From NCBI RefSeq assembly GCF_000722545.1, contig NZ_JNVM01000016.1, positions 62,001-126,000 on the forward strand: 64,000 nt of DNA. Direction: 5' to 3'. Below the pieces are notes generated by a model that worked only from the letters and a program-made list of their open reading frames with translations, did no database searches and was not told where the DNA came from. The translations under genes were made by a program, and so were the position numbers. Origin of the DNA: Paenibacillus tyrphae (GTDB lineage: Bacteria; Bacillota; Bacilli; Paenibacillales; NBRC-103111). Positions 17,207 through 26,341 of the stretch are shown piece by piece. Within the stretch, counting starts at the first letter, position 1. Every line of letters starts with the position of its first letter.

Positions 17207-17885
17207 ATGGACGGAGCAGCCGCTGTTCGGCATCGCTTTGACGGTGCTGGCTTATGTGTTTGCGCTCGTTCTGCAGCAGCGTTGGAAAGCGCTTCATCCG
17301 CTGCTGACATGCTCGGCGCTTGTGATCGCCTTCCTGCTCTCCACGAATGTGCCTTACGAAGCCTATCGAAAAGGCGGAGACTATATTGTGTTTCTGCTCG
17401 GTCCCGCGACGGTAGCGCTCGGTATCCCACTGTACAAAAACGCGCAGCGCATCCGCAATGCCCTATTGCCGATTGCCGCGGGCATCACCGCGGGTTCAAT
17501 CAGCGCGCTGCTGCTGGCTACCGGACTCGTCTGGGGGCTCGGAGGCAGCCGAGAGCTGCTTGTGACCATGATGCCCAAGTCGGTCACTTCGCCGATTGCG
17601 CTTGAGATTTCCCGGCAAGCGGGAGGGATTCCCGAGTTAACCGCCGTGCTGACCGTACTGACAGGCTTGATCGGAAGCATGTTCGGACCGGGGCTCTTGT
17701 GGCTGGCGGGCGTGCGCGACGACATCTCGATCGGGACCGCCATCGGCACCTCGTCGCACGGTATCGGCACGGCGCGGATCATCCGCGATTCGGAGCTGGC
17801 GGGCAGCGTCAGCGGCTTCGCGATGGGCGCTGCGGCGATTTTGACGTCGTTGCTGTTTATTCCGCTGTATTGGTGGTTGCGGTGA
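17193..17885 (+). CDS. LrgB/CidB family membrane protein
   Basis: 230 residues, about seven membrane segments. Family blocks LGPATVALGIPLYKN, PKSVTSPIALEIS and IGTSSHGIGTARI are present. The frame is open from 17154, but GAAGGAGGGGG (17173-17183) points to ATG 17193. It is the LrgA partner; the pair is related to Arabidopsis PLGG1 and B. subtilis PftA/PftB, which moves pyruvate, so metabolite transport is possible. Confidence 0.92.
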   Translation: MTFREWTEQPLFGIALTVLAYVFALVLQQRWKALHPLLTCSALVIAFLLSTNVPYEAYRKGGDYIVFLLGPATVALGIPLYKNAQRIRNALLPIAAGITAGSISALLLATGLVWGLGGSRELLVTMMPKSVTSPIALEISRQAGGIPELTAVLTVLTGLIGSMFGPGLLWLAGVRDDISIGTAIGTSSHGIGTARIIRDSELAGSVSGFAMGAAAILTSLLFIPLYWWLR

Positions 17886-17909
17886 CGTTTACACTTCATT
17901 ATTGAAAGG

Positions 17910-17936
17910 AGCCGTTCTGCGAACGGCTTCTTTTTT
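17910..17936 (+). terminator. Intrinsic terminator of the LrgAB operon
   Basis: AGCCGTTC/GAACGGCT with a TGC loop (17910-17917 and 17921-17928), then TCTTTTTT. Confidence 0.88.
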
Positions 17937-17967
17937 GTGCCGGACAGCCGGACAAGCCGGGCGAAGC

Positions 17968-17984
17968 CTTACAAAAGCTTTACA
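17968..17984 (+). promoter_or_regulatory. Possible PhoP box upstream of the acyltransferase operon
   Basis: CTTACA-AAAGC-TTTACA is a direct repeat of two hexamers 5 bases apart, the layout of the Bacillus PhoP box TT(A/C/T)A(C/T)A; one of the 12 bases departs from consensus. Seventeen bases downstream is TAATAA(T), usable as a -10 (18002-18008), so the box would sit at the -35 position. Only two repeats are present. Confidence 0.4.
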
Positions 17985-18074
17985 CCGCGAAAACGCTATC
18001 CTAATAATCGTCTGCTACCCTAAAGCTGTAACTTTCATCCCATCAACCTTTACTTGGAGAAAGGCGTGTTGACG

Positions 18075-18848
18075 ATGATCCGACAAGCAGCAAGTCAAGT
18101 CGCAAGCGAGCCATCCATCTTAACCGTAAAGCTGGCAGAAACCGACTTTGAAGTGGAGCAGGCACTGCGTCTGAGGTATCAGGTTTTTGTGGAAGAAGAA
18201 AAGAACATGAGGATGCGAACCGAGAACGGATTGGAGCAGGATATCTACGATGCTTATTGCGACCATCTGATCGTCAAAGATGTAATCACGGGAGAGGTTG
18301 TCGGCACGTACCGGCTGCTGCCGGGAGAACGGGCGATCACAGGCATCGGATTCTACTCGGAAACCGAATTCGACCTGCATGCGTTCGATTCGCTGAAGCG
18401 CCAGACGCTGGAGCTCGGGAGAAGCTGCATCGCGCCGGCTTACCGCGGAAGCAGAGCGATCCAGATGTTGTGGGAGGGCATTGCCGCGTATATGACCGAG
18501 CTGGATTACCGCTATTTGATCGGCTGCGCCAGTTTGCGTCTCCCGAATTTGGAGGAGCTGAATCTGATCTATACGATGCTTCGCAGCAAGCAGGTCATTA
18601 CGGAGCGGTACGGTATCCGTCCGTTGGAAACGCACCGGATTCGGGGGCTGAGCACGATCGAATCGGAGTTGACCGAGAAAGAAATTTTCCGCAGGCTGCC
18701 GCCGCTGATGAAGGGCTATCAATGGCTTGGGGCGGAGATTGGCGGCGACCCGGCGTACGACAGCCTGTTCGATACGGTAGACTTCTTTATCGTGCTGGAA
18801 AAGGACCGGATCACCCGCAGATATAAGAAGCATTTCTTAAACGGGTAG
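18075..18848 (+). CDS. OlsB-like N-acyltransferase (GNAT fold, ornithine-lipid type)
   Basis: 257 residues. The order LRYQVFVEEE, CDHLIVKD, VVGTYRLLPGE, FYSETEFDLHAF, LELGRSCIAPAYRGSRAIQMLWEGI, LIGCAS is that of the OlsB family (Acetyltransf_5), which in Gram-negatives transfers a 3-hydroxyacyl chain from acyl carrier protein to the alpha-amino group of ornithine, making lyso-ornithine lipid. The frame is open from TTG 18054; AGAAAGG at 18058-18064 favours ATG 18075. A different amino acceptor is possible. The next gene, 12 bases on, is a second acyltransferase, supporting a two-step aminolipid pathway. Activity is inferred. Confidence 0.8.
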   Translation: MIRQAASQVASEPSILTVKLAETDFEVEQALRLRYQVFVEEEKNMRMRTENGLEQDIYDAYCDHLIVKDVITGEVVGTYRLLPGERAITGIGFYSETEFDLHAFDSLKRQTLELGRSCIAPAYRGSRAIQMLWEGIAAYMTELDYRYLIGCASLRLPNLEELNLIYTMLRSKQVITERYGIRPLETHRIRGLSTIESELTEKEIFRRLPPLMKGYQWLGAEIGGDPAYDSLFDTVDFFIVLEKDRITRRYKKHFLNG

Positions 18849-18860
18849 GGGGCTGGGAGC

Positions 18861-19814
18861 TTGTACGAATGGATTGCCAAAGTGACCGCGGACCGGCAAG
18901 CGTGCGAGCGTTGGGCGCGGCGGTGCGGTCTGCTGCCGAGAAGCGTAATGGCTGCGCTCTGTCGAATGGCGGCTCTGCTGTTGTATAGCTGCGCCGGTTC
19001 AGGCTTGAGACGCAAGGTGCAGGGCAACATGAAGGAGCTGTTGCCGGAGCGTTCGGCGCAGCAGATCAGGAAGGCCGGGTTTCGCTATACCGAAAATGTC
19101 ATCTTTGCGCTTTATGAAATTTTGCTGGAATCGCATCGGCTGCCGGGCAGCGAGAAATGGCGGTTTCGGACGGAAGGGGAAGCGTACCTAGAAGAGGCGC
19201 TGCGTCTAGGCCGCGGTGCGATTGTATATACGCCGCATACGGGCAACTTTTTTTACTACTATTGGTATTTATGCCAGAAGTATTCGTGTCTTACCGTTGC
19301 CACAGGCGGCAGTCCGGAGCTGCGGCCGCTGTATTTGAAGTTTCTCGACATGGGCTGTCCGGGGCTCGACTATGATAGTACACCGCCGCTGGAGCTGCTT
19401 CGTAAGCTGCGGAAGCATTTGCAGGCGGGGGGCGTCGTCTTTTTGCTGGGGGATTTCTGGCGCCCGACGTTTCCGCCCGCACGTTTCTTCGGCCGGATGA
19501 CGCGAACGCCCGAGGGCGCTTCGACGCTGTCGATCGAGCAGGGAGTGCCGATTATTCCGTTCAGCGGGTGGCGCGAGCGCGGATGGGTACACCGGATGCG
19601 GTTCGAAGCTCCGCTGTATCTTTCTTCTTCGTTCACGAAGGCGACGCGGACAGAGGCGACGAATGTGCTGAACCGTTTCATGGAGCGGGTCATTCGGGAG
19701 CGGCCCGAACAATGGTTCTATTGGTTTAATGCTGAGGAGCGCTGGGAAACCGAGCAAGATGGCGGGGCAGGGGTTCATACAGAGCGGGAGCGGCGGAAGA
19801 CACATACGGCGTGA
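18861..19814 (+). CDS. LpxL/HtrB-like lysophospholipid acyltransferase family protein
   Basis: 317 residues. It has the LpxL/HtrB-type arrangement: a hydrophobic N-terminal region, the catalytic HTGNFFYYYW block (H-x4 pattern), FLLGDFWRPTFPPARFFGRMTRTPEGA and GVPIIPFSG. Such enzymes acylate lipid A or similar acceptors at the inner face of the membrane; there is no lipid A here, so the acceptor is probably the product of the OlsB-like partner or another lipid. The start is TTG 18861, with AGGGGG seven bases upstream; no ATG is in frame nearby. It is the second gene of a three-gene operon. Confidence 0.75.
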   Translation: MYEWIAKVTADRQACERWARRCGLLPRSVMAALCRMAALLLYSCAGSGLRRKVQGNMKELLPERSAQQIRKAGFRYTENVIFALYEILLESHRLPGSEKWRFRTEGEAYLEEALRLGRGAIVYTPHTGNFFYYYWYLCQKYSCLTVATGGSPELRPLYLKFLDMGCPGLDYDSTPPLELLRKLRKHLQAGGVVFLLGDFWRPTFPPARFFGRMTRTPEGASTLSIEQGVPIIPFSGWRERGWVHRMRFEAPLYLSSSFTKATRTEATNVLNRFMERVIRERPEQWFYWFNAEERWETEQDGGAGVHTERERRKTHTA

Positions 19815-19838
19815 CAAGCGAAGGAGGCGTATAGCAGC

Positions 19839-20804
19839 ATGGATACCGGAAGTCATCTGTTGTTTGGCGCTACATTGGCCGGTCTGGCTATGCTTCAGCC
19901 TGAAGTGGCCCAAGAACCGGCGCTGCTGCATGCGGTGCTGGCAGCCGCGTTGATCGGTTCGCATGCGCCGGATTTCGATACGGTTGCCCGGGTTCGAGGC
20001 TATGCCGCTTACATTCAGGTGCATCGAGGAATTACGCATTCGCTTCCGGCTTTGCTTTTATGGCCGCTGGTGTTGTCCGTTCCGATCGCTTGGGGATTCG
20101 GGGTATGGGAGCATGAGCCGCTTGTTTTCGCTTGGACGATGGCGGCGGTCGTTTTCCACGTTTTTCTGGATTGGCTTAATGCTTACGGCGTTCAGTGCTT
20201 TCGGCCGTTCTCGCAGCGCTGGCATCACCTTGATGCGCTCCCGTTGTTCGAACCGGTGCTGTTTGTGACGCATGCGGCAGGCTTGATTGTATGGCTGGCG
20301 ACGGGGATTAATCCGGGATGGATGTTTTTGTGGATTTATTTTTTTACTTTTGTATATATCGGCGGGCGGCTGCTTCATCACCGGAGCGTAGTCCGTTTTG
20401 TAAGAATGCGGCTTGGGTTGGAAGGGGTATGTCACGTCGTCCCGAGTCTGTACTGGTTCCGCTGGCAGTTTGTGCTTGAGAGCAGCGACGCTTTTTATAC
20501 GGGAAACGTTTATAGCAAGGAGCTGACGGTCAAAGATATTTATGCCAAACATACCGAAGGCGGCATGGCCGTAGAGGCGACGCGTGCGGTTGATGGCGTG
20601 CGGGCGTTTTTGCATTTTGCGCAGCGGGTGCATGTCACTTGTACCGAGAGGCAGGACGGTTATGAGGTCCGATGGCGGGACATGCGGTTTTGGCACAATC
20701 ATAAGCTGCCCTTCGGGGTGGACGTAACGCTCGACCGGGATCTTAAGGTCGTCAGTCAATCGCTCGGTTGGAGGAAAAAAGCGTGGGACCCGCCGTATGT
20801 GTAA
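19839..20804 (+). CDS. YfhP/YdjM-type membrane-bound metal-dependent hydrolase
   Basis: 321 residues. The N-terminal half has the DUF457 pattern: DTGSHLLFGATLAGL, ALIGSHAPDFD, VHRGITHSLPALL and VFHVFLDWLNAYG, whose His and Asp residues probably bind metal between membrane helices (four or five helices to about residue 180). The C-terminal 130 residues are a soluble beta-rich domain. E. coli YdjM is LexA-regulated and B. subtilis YfhP is its relative; the substrate is unknown. AAGGAGG at 19820-19826 precedes ATG 19839. Its place after two acyltransferases suggests a lipid or membrane role. Confidence 0.85.
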   Translation: MDTGSHLLFGATLAGLAMLQPEVAQEPALLHAVLAAALIGSHAPDFDTVARVRGYAAYIQVHRGITHSLPALLLWPLVLSVPIAWGFGVWEHEPLVFAWTMAAVVFHVFLDWLNAYGVQCFRPFSQRWHHLDALPLFEPVLFVTHAAGLIVWLATGINPGWMFLWIYFFTFVYIGGRLLHHRSVVRFVRMRLGLEGVCHVVPSLYWFRWQFVLESSDAFYTGNVYSKELTVKDIYAKHTEGGMAVEATRAVDGVRAFLHFAQRVHVTCTERQDGYEVRWRDMRFWHNHKLPFGVDVTLDRDLKVVSQSLGWRKKAWDPPYV

Positions 20805-20949
20805 CTGGCCGGGCCACGGGTCTTCCAAAAAGCAAATATATGGATACATGAGCAATAATTGGAAATACGATTTTGTTCCGAGGTATGAATAAAAAACGAT
20901 CGGGTTAGAATAGTTTCAGTAAACAACCAAGCATGGGGAGGTTGACGGA

Positions 20950-21165
20950 ATGGATTTTACAAGCCAGGATATCGCCGTGATCGAGCAGGCGCTGCAGCTT
21001 GCCATTCGGTCGCAATCAAGCGGCGCCAAGGCGCAGCCGTTTCAGGAAGTGCTGGGCAAGCTCCAGGTGAGTGCAAACGCGGCCATGAACTCAGCTTCGT
21101 TGCATAAGGTGTCTATGCATGACGGCATAAGATTCGACTACGACGATTCCTCCGATGTGCTCTAA
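20950..21165 (+). CDS. Small protein of unknown function, 71 residues
   Basis: ATG 20950 follows GGGGAGG (20936-20942). The product (MDFTSQDIAVIEQALQLAI at the start, then an Ala/Gln/Ser-rich middle and an acidic end DYDDSSDVL) is soluble, without cysteine or a membrane segment. I do not recognise a family. Flanking distances of about 145 bases upstream and 370 downstream suggest a monocistronic gene. Confidence 0.6.
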   Translation: MDFTSQDIAVIEQALQLAIRSQSSGAKAQPFQEVLGKLQVSANAAMNSASLHKVSMHDGIRFDYDDSSDVL

Positions 21166-21474
21166 GTTGATTCATGCGTATAGAGCGATCGGGAACAGCC
21201 GGTCCGATGGGCGGCAGACCAAGGCTATTTTGCTCGACTGCCGCTTGCCGGTTTCATCAGAGATTATTCCCAATAGAATTTGCATCGCATCAAGCCAACC
21301 TTCATTGAAGTATCACTTTTTCCTTCAGAAATCGAACCACCCCCTTTTACAGACGACTCTACAACGAAAAACTTTCCCGGGAAAGCGCAGAATACGACAT
21401 GCTTTCTTCAAGTTTCAACACCGTTTAGGCGCGTCATTCCGATCCCGTTCGACCGGCTCCGCTAAGAAAAGAGA
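21166..21474 (+). other. Non-coding stretch before the mrfA promoter
   Basis: No convincing gene. It contains a perfect 7-bp inverted repeat GCGGCAG/CTGCCGC (21211-21217 and 21238-21244) without a T run, and a pyrimidine-rich patch. Short frames present here lack ribosome binding sites. Confidence 0.4.
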
Positions 21475-21503
21475 TTGTCACACGAACATGCATTCGATAT
21501 AAT
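21475..21503 (+). promoter_or_regulatory. Sigma-A promoter of the mrfA repair operon
   Basis: TTGTCA (21475-21480), a 17-base spacer and TATAAT (21498-21503), 35 bases before the mrfA start. The spacer is occupied by a LexA-like box. Confidence 0.88.
21483..21496. promoter_or_regulatory. Putative LexA box in the mrfA promoter spacer
   Basis: CGAACATGCATTCG fits the degenerate consensus CGAACRNRYGTTYG at 13 of 14 positions and lies between the -35 and -10, the same geometry as box 2 at yneA. Confidence 0.7.
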
Positions 21504-21537
21504 GGAAGGAACGTTACCGTCAAAAGGAGCTGCATTT

Positions 21538-23823
21538 ATGAACCGTTTGACTGGCAAGGTTTCTTCTATCGAAGAAATGATCGATTTGATCCGCTCGTCG
21601 TCCGAGCTGATGTCCCAGGTGACTTACTGGCATACGATTCCGCCGCGGGAAGGGCGGTACGAGTCATTCCCGGAAGGCTTGCACTCCGGGCTGCGGGAAG
21701 CATTGCTCGCCCGGGGCATCGGACAATTATATACGCATCAAGCCCAATCATTCCGCGAAGTAAGCGCGGGGCGGCACGTCGTGACCGTAACCCCGACCGC
21801 CTCGGGTAAGACGCTGTGCTACAACCTGTCGGTGCTGGAGGGCATATTGAAAGACGAGAGCGCGCGTGCGCTCTATTTGTTTCCGACCAAAGCGCTGGCG
21901 CAAGACCAGGTAGCCGAGCTCCAAGAGCTGGCGAATATCATGGGCGCCGATATCAAAACCCATACGTACGACGGGGATACGCCGCCGACCGTACGCCAAG
22001 CCATTCGCAATGCCGGGCACATTGTCGTTACGAACCCGGATATGCTGCACTCTGCGATTTTGCCGCATCACACGAAATGGGTGAAGTTGTTTGAGAATAT
22101 AAAATTTATTGTCATTGACGAGGTTCACTCTTACCGCGGCGTGTTCGGCAGTCATGTGGCGAACGTAATCCGGCGGCTTAAGCGGATCTGCCGCTTTTAC
22201 GGCTCGAATCCGCAGTTTATTTGCGCTTCGGCGACGATCGACAATCCGAAGGAGCATACGGAGCGGCTGATCGGGGAGAGCGTATCCCTTGTCAACGACA
22301 ATGGCGCGCCCGCGGGAGAGAAGCATTTTGTCTTCTACAATCCTCCCGTCGTCAACCAGCAGCTTGGTATCCGTAAAAGCAGCGTGCTGGAGACGAGGAA
22401 AATCGCCGCGATGCTGCTGCGCCAAGGTATCCAAACGATCGTTTTCGCGCGAAGCCGCGTGCGGGTCGAAATCCTGCTTACGTATTTGCAGGAGCTGGTC
22501 GCTCACGAATTGGGCACGAAATCGATCCGCGGCTACCGCGGAGGGTATCTGCCCAAGCTGCGGCGCGAAATCGAACGGGGGCTGCGCAGTGGAGAGATCC
22601 GCGGCGTCGTCAGCACGAACGCGCTGGAGCTCGGGATCGATATCGGGCAGCTGCAGGCGTGCGTGCTGAACGGCTATCCCGGCACCATCGCAAGCACGTG
22701 GCAGCAGTCGGGCCGCGCTGGGAGGCGGCAGGAGAGCTCTGTCACGTTTCTCGTGGCGAGCAGCAATCCGCTGGATCAATATATGATCCAAAACCCCAGA
22801 TTTTTTTTCGAGCGTCCGCCGGAGCGGGCGCTGATCGAGCCGGACAACCTCATTATCTTGGTTGACCATGTCAAATGCGCCGCCTACGAGCTGCCGTTCG
22901 AAGAGAACGAACAATTTGGCGGTGAGTCGCTGCACGATATTTTGGAGTTTTTGACAGACGAACGTATTTTGCACAGGGTCAAAAACAGGTGGCACTGGAT
23001 GGAGCAGTCGTTTCCGGCGCATGACATCAGCTTGCGATCAGCCGCGCAGGAAAATTTCATCATCATCGATATGACGAACGGCGCCCGGGTCATCGGCGAG
23101 GTAGACCGATTCAGCGCTCCGACGATGATTCACGAGGAAGCGATCTATATCCACGAGGGCGTACAGTATCAGGTGGAGAAGCTCGATTACGAGGAGAAGA
23201 AGGCTTACATACGCGAGGTCGACGTCGATTATTTCACGGACGCCAGCCTGGCCGTCCAGTTAAAGGTGCTGCATGTGCACCGCGAGGCGATTGACCGGGG
23301 GCTCAAGCGGCAGTTCGGCGAAGTGACCGTGAACGCGAAGGCGACGATTTTCAAAAAAATCAAGCTGCGAACCCACGAGAATATCGGATCGGGACCAATT
23401 CATCTGCCCGAGGAGGAGCTGCATACGAGCTCTTACTGGTTCACGTTCGACGACGAGATTGCCGCGGGCATGACGGTGAACGATATGCAGTTTGCGCTGC
23501 TGGGGCTGGCGAACGTGCTCGTGCACATTGCGCCTCTTTATTTGATGTGCGACCCGCATGACATCCGCGTCGTTCCGCAAGTGAAGGCGGTGCATAACAA
23601 GCAGCCTACGATATTTTTCTACGACCGTTACCCGGGCGGCGTAGGGCTTAGCGAGCGACTGTACGAAGTGCACGGGGAACTGCTCGCCGAAGCGCAGCGC
23701 CTGATTTCGTCGTGTGGCTGCTTAAGCGGCTGCCCGGCCTGTGTCGGGCCGATTGAAGAGGTCGGGCTGACCGGGAAGCAGCTGTCGCTCGGGCTGCTGA
23801 AGCAGTTGGAGGCCTCGCGATGA
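21538..23823 (+). CDS. mrfA: DEAD/DEAH-box DNA helicase MrfA (YprA)
   Basis: A 761-residue superfamily 2 helicase (B. subtilis YprA is about 749). Walker A TPTASGKT at about 85-92, DEVH at about 194-197, motif III SATI, and motif VI QQSGRAGRR are all present. The C-terminal DUF1998 region carries a four-cysteine cluster (SSCGCLSGCPACVG), probably zinc-binding. In B. subtilis MrfA and MrfB act in a mitomycin C repair pathway independent of UvrABC. ATG 21538 follows AAAAGGAG (21522-21529). The stop overlaps the mrfB start (ATGA). Confidence 0.93.
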   Translation: MNRLTGKVSSIEEMIDLIRSSSELMSQVTYWHTIPPREGRYESFPEGLHSGLREALLARGIGQLYTHQAQSFREVSAGRHVVTVTPTASGKTLCYNLSVLEGILKDESARALYLFPTKALAQDQVAELQELANIMGADIKTHTYDGDTPPTVRQAIRNAGHIVVTNPDMLHSAILPHHTKWVKLFENIKFIVIDEVHSYRGVFGSHVANVIRRLKRICRFYGSNPQFICASATIDNPKEHTERLIGESVSLVNDNGAPAGEKHFVFYNPPVVNQQLGIRKSSVLETRKIAAMLLRQGIQTIVFARSRVRVEILLTYLQELVAHELGTKSIRGYRGGYLPKLRREIERGLRSGEIRGVVSTNALELGIDIGQLQACVLNGYPGTIASTWQQSGRAGRRQESSVTFLVASSNPLDQYMIQNPRFFFERPPERALIEPDNLIILVDHVKCAAYELPFEENEQFGGESLHDILEFLTDERILHRVKNRWHWMEQSFPAHDISLRSAAQENFIIIDMTNGARVIGEVDRFSAPTMIHEEAIYIHEGVQYQVEKLDYEEKKAYIREVDVDYFTDASLAVQLKVLHVHREAIDRGLKRQFGEVTVNAKATIFKKIKLRTHENIGSGPIHLPEEELHTSSYWFTFDDEIAAGMTVNDMQFALLGLANVLVHIAPLYLMCDPHDIRVVPQVKAVHNKQPTIFFYDRYPGGVGLSERLYEVHGELLAEAQRLISSCGCLSGCPACVGPIEEVGLTGKQLSLGLLKQLEASR

Positions 23824-25457
23824 GCTCGCTTAAGGAAAGGCTGCTGCGGCACAAAAAGTCGATAGCGGGTACGCAGGAACGCGAGGAAGAAGTCAAAATT
23901 CCCGTGGGAGAGGAGCCGCCTGGGTCGGCCGAAGAGGGCCAGGCGGCTCACGGTGAGAGTAAACCGGGGTCCGTGGTGGAGTTTGACGAATGGTCGGTTG
24001 TAGGCGCGGCCATGGAGCATACGGAATGGGGCGATTTCGTCATCCGCCGCCGCACGTACGAAGCGGGGGTTCGTCATGGGCAATATGAGCTGAGCCGATT
24101 ATCGTCCTGCGCGGAGGAACTGTTCGCGCTGCTAGAGCCGGCGGCAGGCACTGCTGCGGCGAACCGTTCAGCTGCTCCATTCCACGAACGGCTGCTCTTT
24201 CTGGATACCGAGACGACAGGGTTGGGACATGGGGCAGGCAACGTGCCGTTTATGGTCGGAGTCGGATTTTACCAAGGCAATCAATATCATATCGAGCAGA
24301 TGCTCATCCGGCACCCCGGCGAAGAGTCGGCGATGCTGGCCTATTTGGAGCAAAAGCTTGCTGCGCATCCGGTGTTGATCTCTTATAACGGCAAATCGTT
24401 CGATTGGCCGATTGTCAAAAACCGCTATATCATGAACCGGATGGAGCTGGCCGCCGAGCCCTCGGGGCACATCGATTTTTTACATCCGTCCCGCAGCTTA
24501 TGGAAGCATACGCTGCCCTCCTGCCGACTAGGCAAAGTAGAGGAAGAGCGGCTTGGCGTCCGGCGCGAAGAAGACGTGCCGGGCTCGCTTGCGCCGACGC
24601 TTTATTTTCAATATTTGGCCCAGCGCGACCCTTCCGTTTTGGAAGGCGTGTTCGTGCATAATGAGCTGGACGTGCTGTCGCTGGCGGGCTTGGCCGTTCA
24701 TTTTGCCTGCTTGCTGAACGGTTCCTATGATTGGTCCCGCGCGAGGTTATTCGGTTTAGAGGAGTGCTACCGGCTTGGCCTGTGGCTCGATAAAATCGGT
24801 CGAAGCGATATGGCTGACACGGTAATGAACGCGCTGGCCGAAGAGCTTCTCGCTGCGGACGAGCTTGCTTCCGAAGAACCGTGCCTGCTGCCGCTTGCGC
24901 AATTTTACAAGCGACGGGGACGCTATACGCAAGCCTGCCTGCTTTGGAGCCGTTATATTACCCTGAAGGGCGATCGTGCAACGGCTTCGCTGGAGCCATA
25001 TATCGAACTGTCCATGTACTATGAGCATAAGGAAAAACAGTGGGAGCGCGCTCTCGGCTATGCTCAGGAAGCGCTTGACCATCTTTGGCGGCGAGATGCC
25101 TTGAAGCGGAGCGGGGAGCGCAAATCGATCGCACACGGCGGCAAGCGTTCGAGGGAAAAAGAGGAGCGGGAGGAGGATGCCGATGCCGTCAGCCTGCGCA
25201 AGCGAATCGAACGGCTGCGGCGGAAAGCGTCTTTTGCCGCTAGTGCGACACGTGCTGCAGGTGCTATGGACCAAGAAGCGTCCGATTCCCTACCGCCGCC
25301 GAAGTCAAGCGCAAAGCTATCCGCCGGATCAGCCGGTCAAGCCTCGGCATCAGCTCCGGTTCAGGGGGCAGCGTCTGCCGTATCCCGCGTTCCTCAATCA
25401 ACAAGAAAAAGAAAGTCCGGCCTGTCTGTGGCGGAACAGCTTTCTATGCCACTGTAA
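23820..25457 (+). CDS. mrfB: DEDD-family exonuclease MrfB (YprB)
   Basis: A 545-residue exonuclease partner of MrfA. RNase H-like core: FLDTETTG (Asp129, Glu131), YNGKSFDWP (Asp195) and HNELDVLSL (His280, Asp284), then TPR-like helices (about 310-420). The last 100 residues are low-complexity (Ser/Ala/Lys-rich) and may be disordered. The ATG overlaps the mrfA stop by four bases, so translation is coupled. In B. subtilis MrfB is proposed to degrade DNA near the lesion after unwinding. It is somewhat longer than the B. subtilis protein because of both tails. Confidence 0.92.
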   Translation: MSSLKERLLRHKKSIAGTQEREEEVKIPVGEEPPGSAEEGQAAHGESKPGSVVEFDEWSVVGAAMEHTEWGDFVIRRRTYEAGVRHGQYELSRLSSCAEELFALLEPAAGTAAANRSAAPFHERLLFLDTETTGLGHGAGNVPFMVGVGFYQGNQYHIEQMLIRHPGEESAMLAYLEQKLAAHPVLISYNGKSFDWPIVKNRYIMNRMELAAEPSGHIDFLHPSRSLWKHTLPSCRLGKVEEERLGVRREEDVPGSLAPTLYFQYLAQRDPSVLEGVFVHNELDVLSLAGLAVHFACLLNGSYDWSRARLFGLEECYRLGLWLDKIGRSDMADTVMNALAEELLAADELASEEPCLLPLAQFYKRRGRYTQACLLWSRYITLKGDRATASLEPYIELSMYYEHKEKQWERALGYAQEALDHLWRRDALKRSGERKSIAHGGKRSREKEEREEDADAVSLRKRIERLRRKASFAASATRAAGAMDQEASDSLPPPKSSAKLSAGSAGQASASAPVQGAASAVSRVPQSTRKRKSGLSVAEQLSMPL

Positions 25458-25519
25458 GTATAATTTCGCTTTGGGGTGGAAATACATGGTAAGATCATGA
25501 TCCGAAAGGAGCAATGACG

Positions 25520-26329
25520 ATGCCTGAGCTGCCCGAAATGGAAAATTACCGTAAGCTGCTAAGCGAGCGAATCATAGGCCGGACTGTGACGGATACCGAA
25601 GTAACAAGAGAAAAATCGATTAACGTGACGCCCGAACGATGGACGCAGGAGCTTATCGGTCAGGCCGTTTCCCGCATTGACAGGAGAGCGAAGCATCTGC
25701 TGTTTCGTTTAACGACAGGCAACGTTCTGGTGCTTCATTTAATGCTCGGAGGCATGATGTTCTACGGCAAGGCAGAGGAAAAGCCCGACCGGTCCGTTCA
25801 AGTGCGGCTCGGCTTCGGAGATCATCATTTGTTTTTTATCGGGCTGAGGCTCGGTTATTTGCATCTCCATGATCCGTCTGAAGTCGATGAGCTAATGAAT
25901 AAGCTTGGTCCCGAGCCTTTCGATCCTGGGCTCACGCCTGACCGGTTTGCCGAGCGTCTGCGCGTAAAAGCGGGCACGCTCAAAAGCAACCTCGTCGACC
26001 AAGGCGTCTTTGCGGGCATCGGCAACTGCTATAGCGATGAAATCTGCTATTATGCAGGTCTCTTGCCGTCCCGGCGTCCGAGCGCGCTCTCCGATGAAGA
26101 GCTTCACCGGTTATACTACTCCATGCACGAAGTGCTGACGGAGGCGACACAGGGCGGCGGGTACATGGAAATGCCGCTATTCGTTGGTGATTCGCTTACG
26201 GGCGGCTTTGACAGCCGCTGCCGGGTTTACGACCGCGAAGGAGAGCCGTGTTTGCGCTGCGGCAGCCCGATTGCAAGGCGTGACGTCTCGTCCAAGAAAT
26301 CGTTTTGCTGTCTTGTTTGTCAGAGGTAG
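25520..26329 (+). CDS. Fpg/Nei family DNA glycosylase-AP lyase
   Basis: 269 residues. It starts MPELPEME, so after Met removal the catalytic proline and the following Glu are in place, as in Fpg/MutM and Nei. RRAKHLLF holds the conserved Lys, the H2TH region is LKSNLVDQGVFAGIGNCYSDEICYYAG, and the C-terminus is a Cys4 zinc finger (C-x9-CLRC, then CCLVC). It excises oxidised bases. The frame has an earlier ATG at 25514, but ATG 25520 is fixed by the chemistry, with AAAGGAG 8 bases upstream. It differs from canonical MutM in several blocks, so it may be a second paralogue; the symbol is left open. Confidence 0.88.
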   Translation: MPELPEMENYRKLLSERIIGRTVTDTEVTREKSINVTPERWTQELIGQAVSRIDRRAKHLLFRLTTGNVLVLHLMLGGMMFYGKAEEKPDRSVQVRLGFGDHHLFFIGLRLGYLHLHDPSEVDELMNKLGPEPFDPGLTPDRFAERLRVKAGTLKSNLVDQGVFAGIGNCYSDEICYYAGLLPSRRPSALSDEELHRLYYSMHEVLTEATQGGGYMEMPLFVGDSLTGGFDSRCRVYDREGEPCLRCGSPIARRDVSSKKSFCCLVCQR

Positions 26330-26341
26330 GGGGCGTTGACC

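Noticed and set aside
21748..23022. 424-codon open frame on the minus strand inside mrfA
   Set aside because: The plus strand carries all helicase motifs; the minus frame shows none and no good ribosome binding site.
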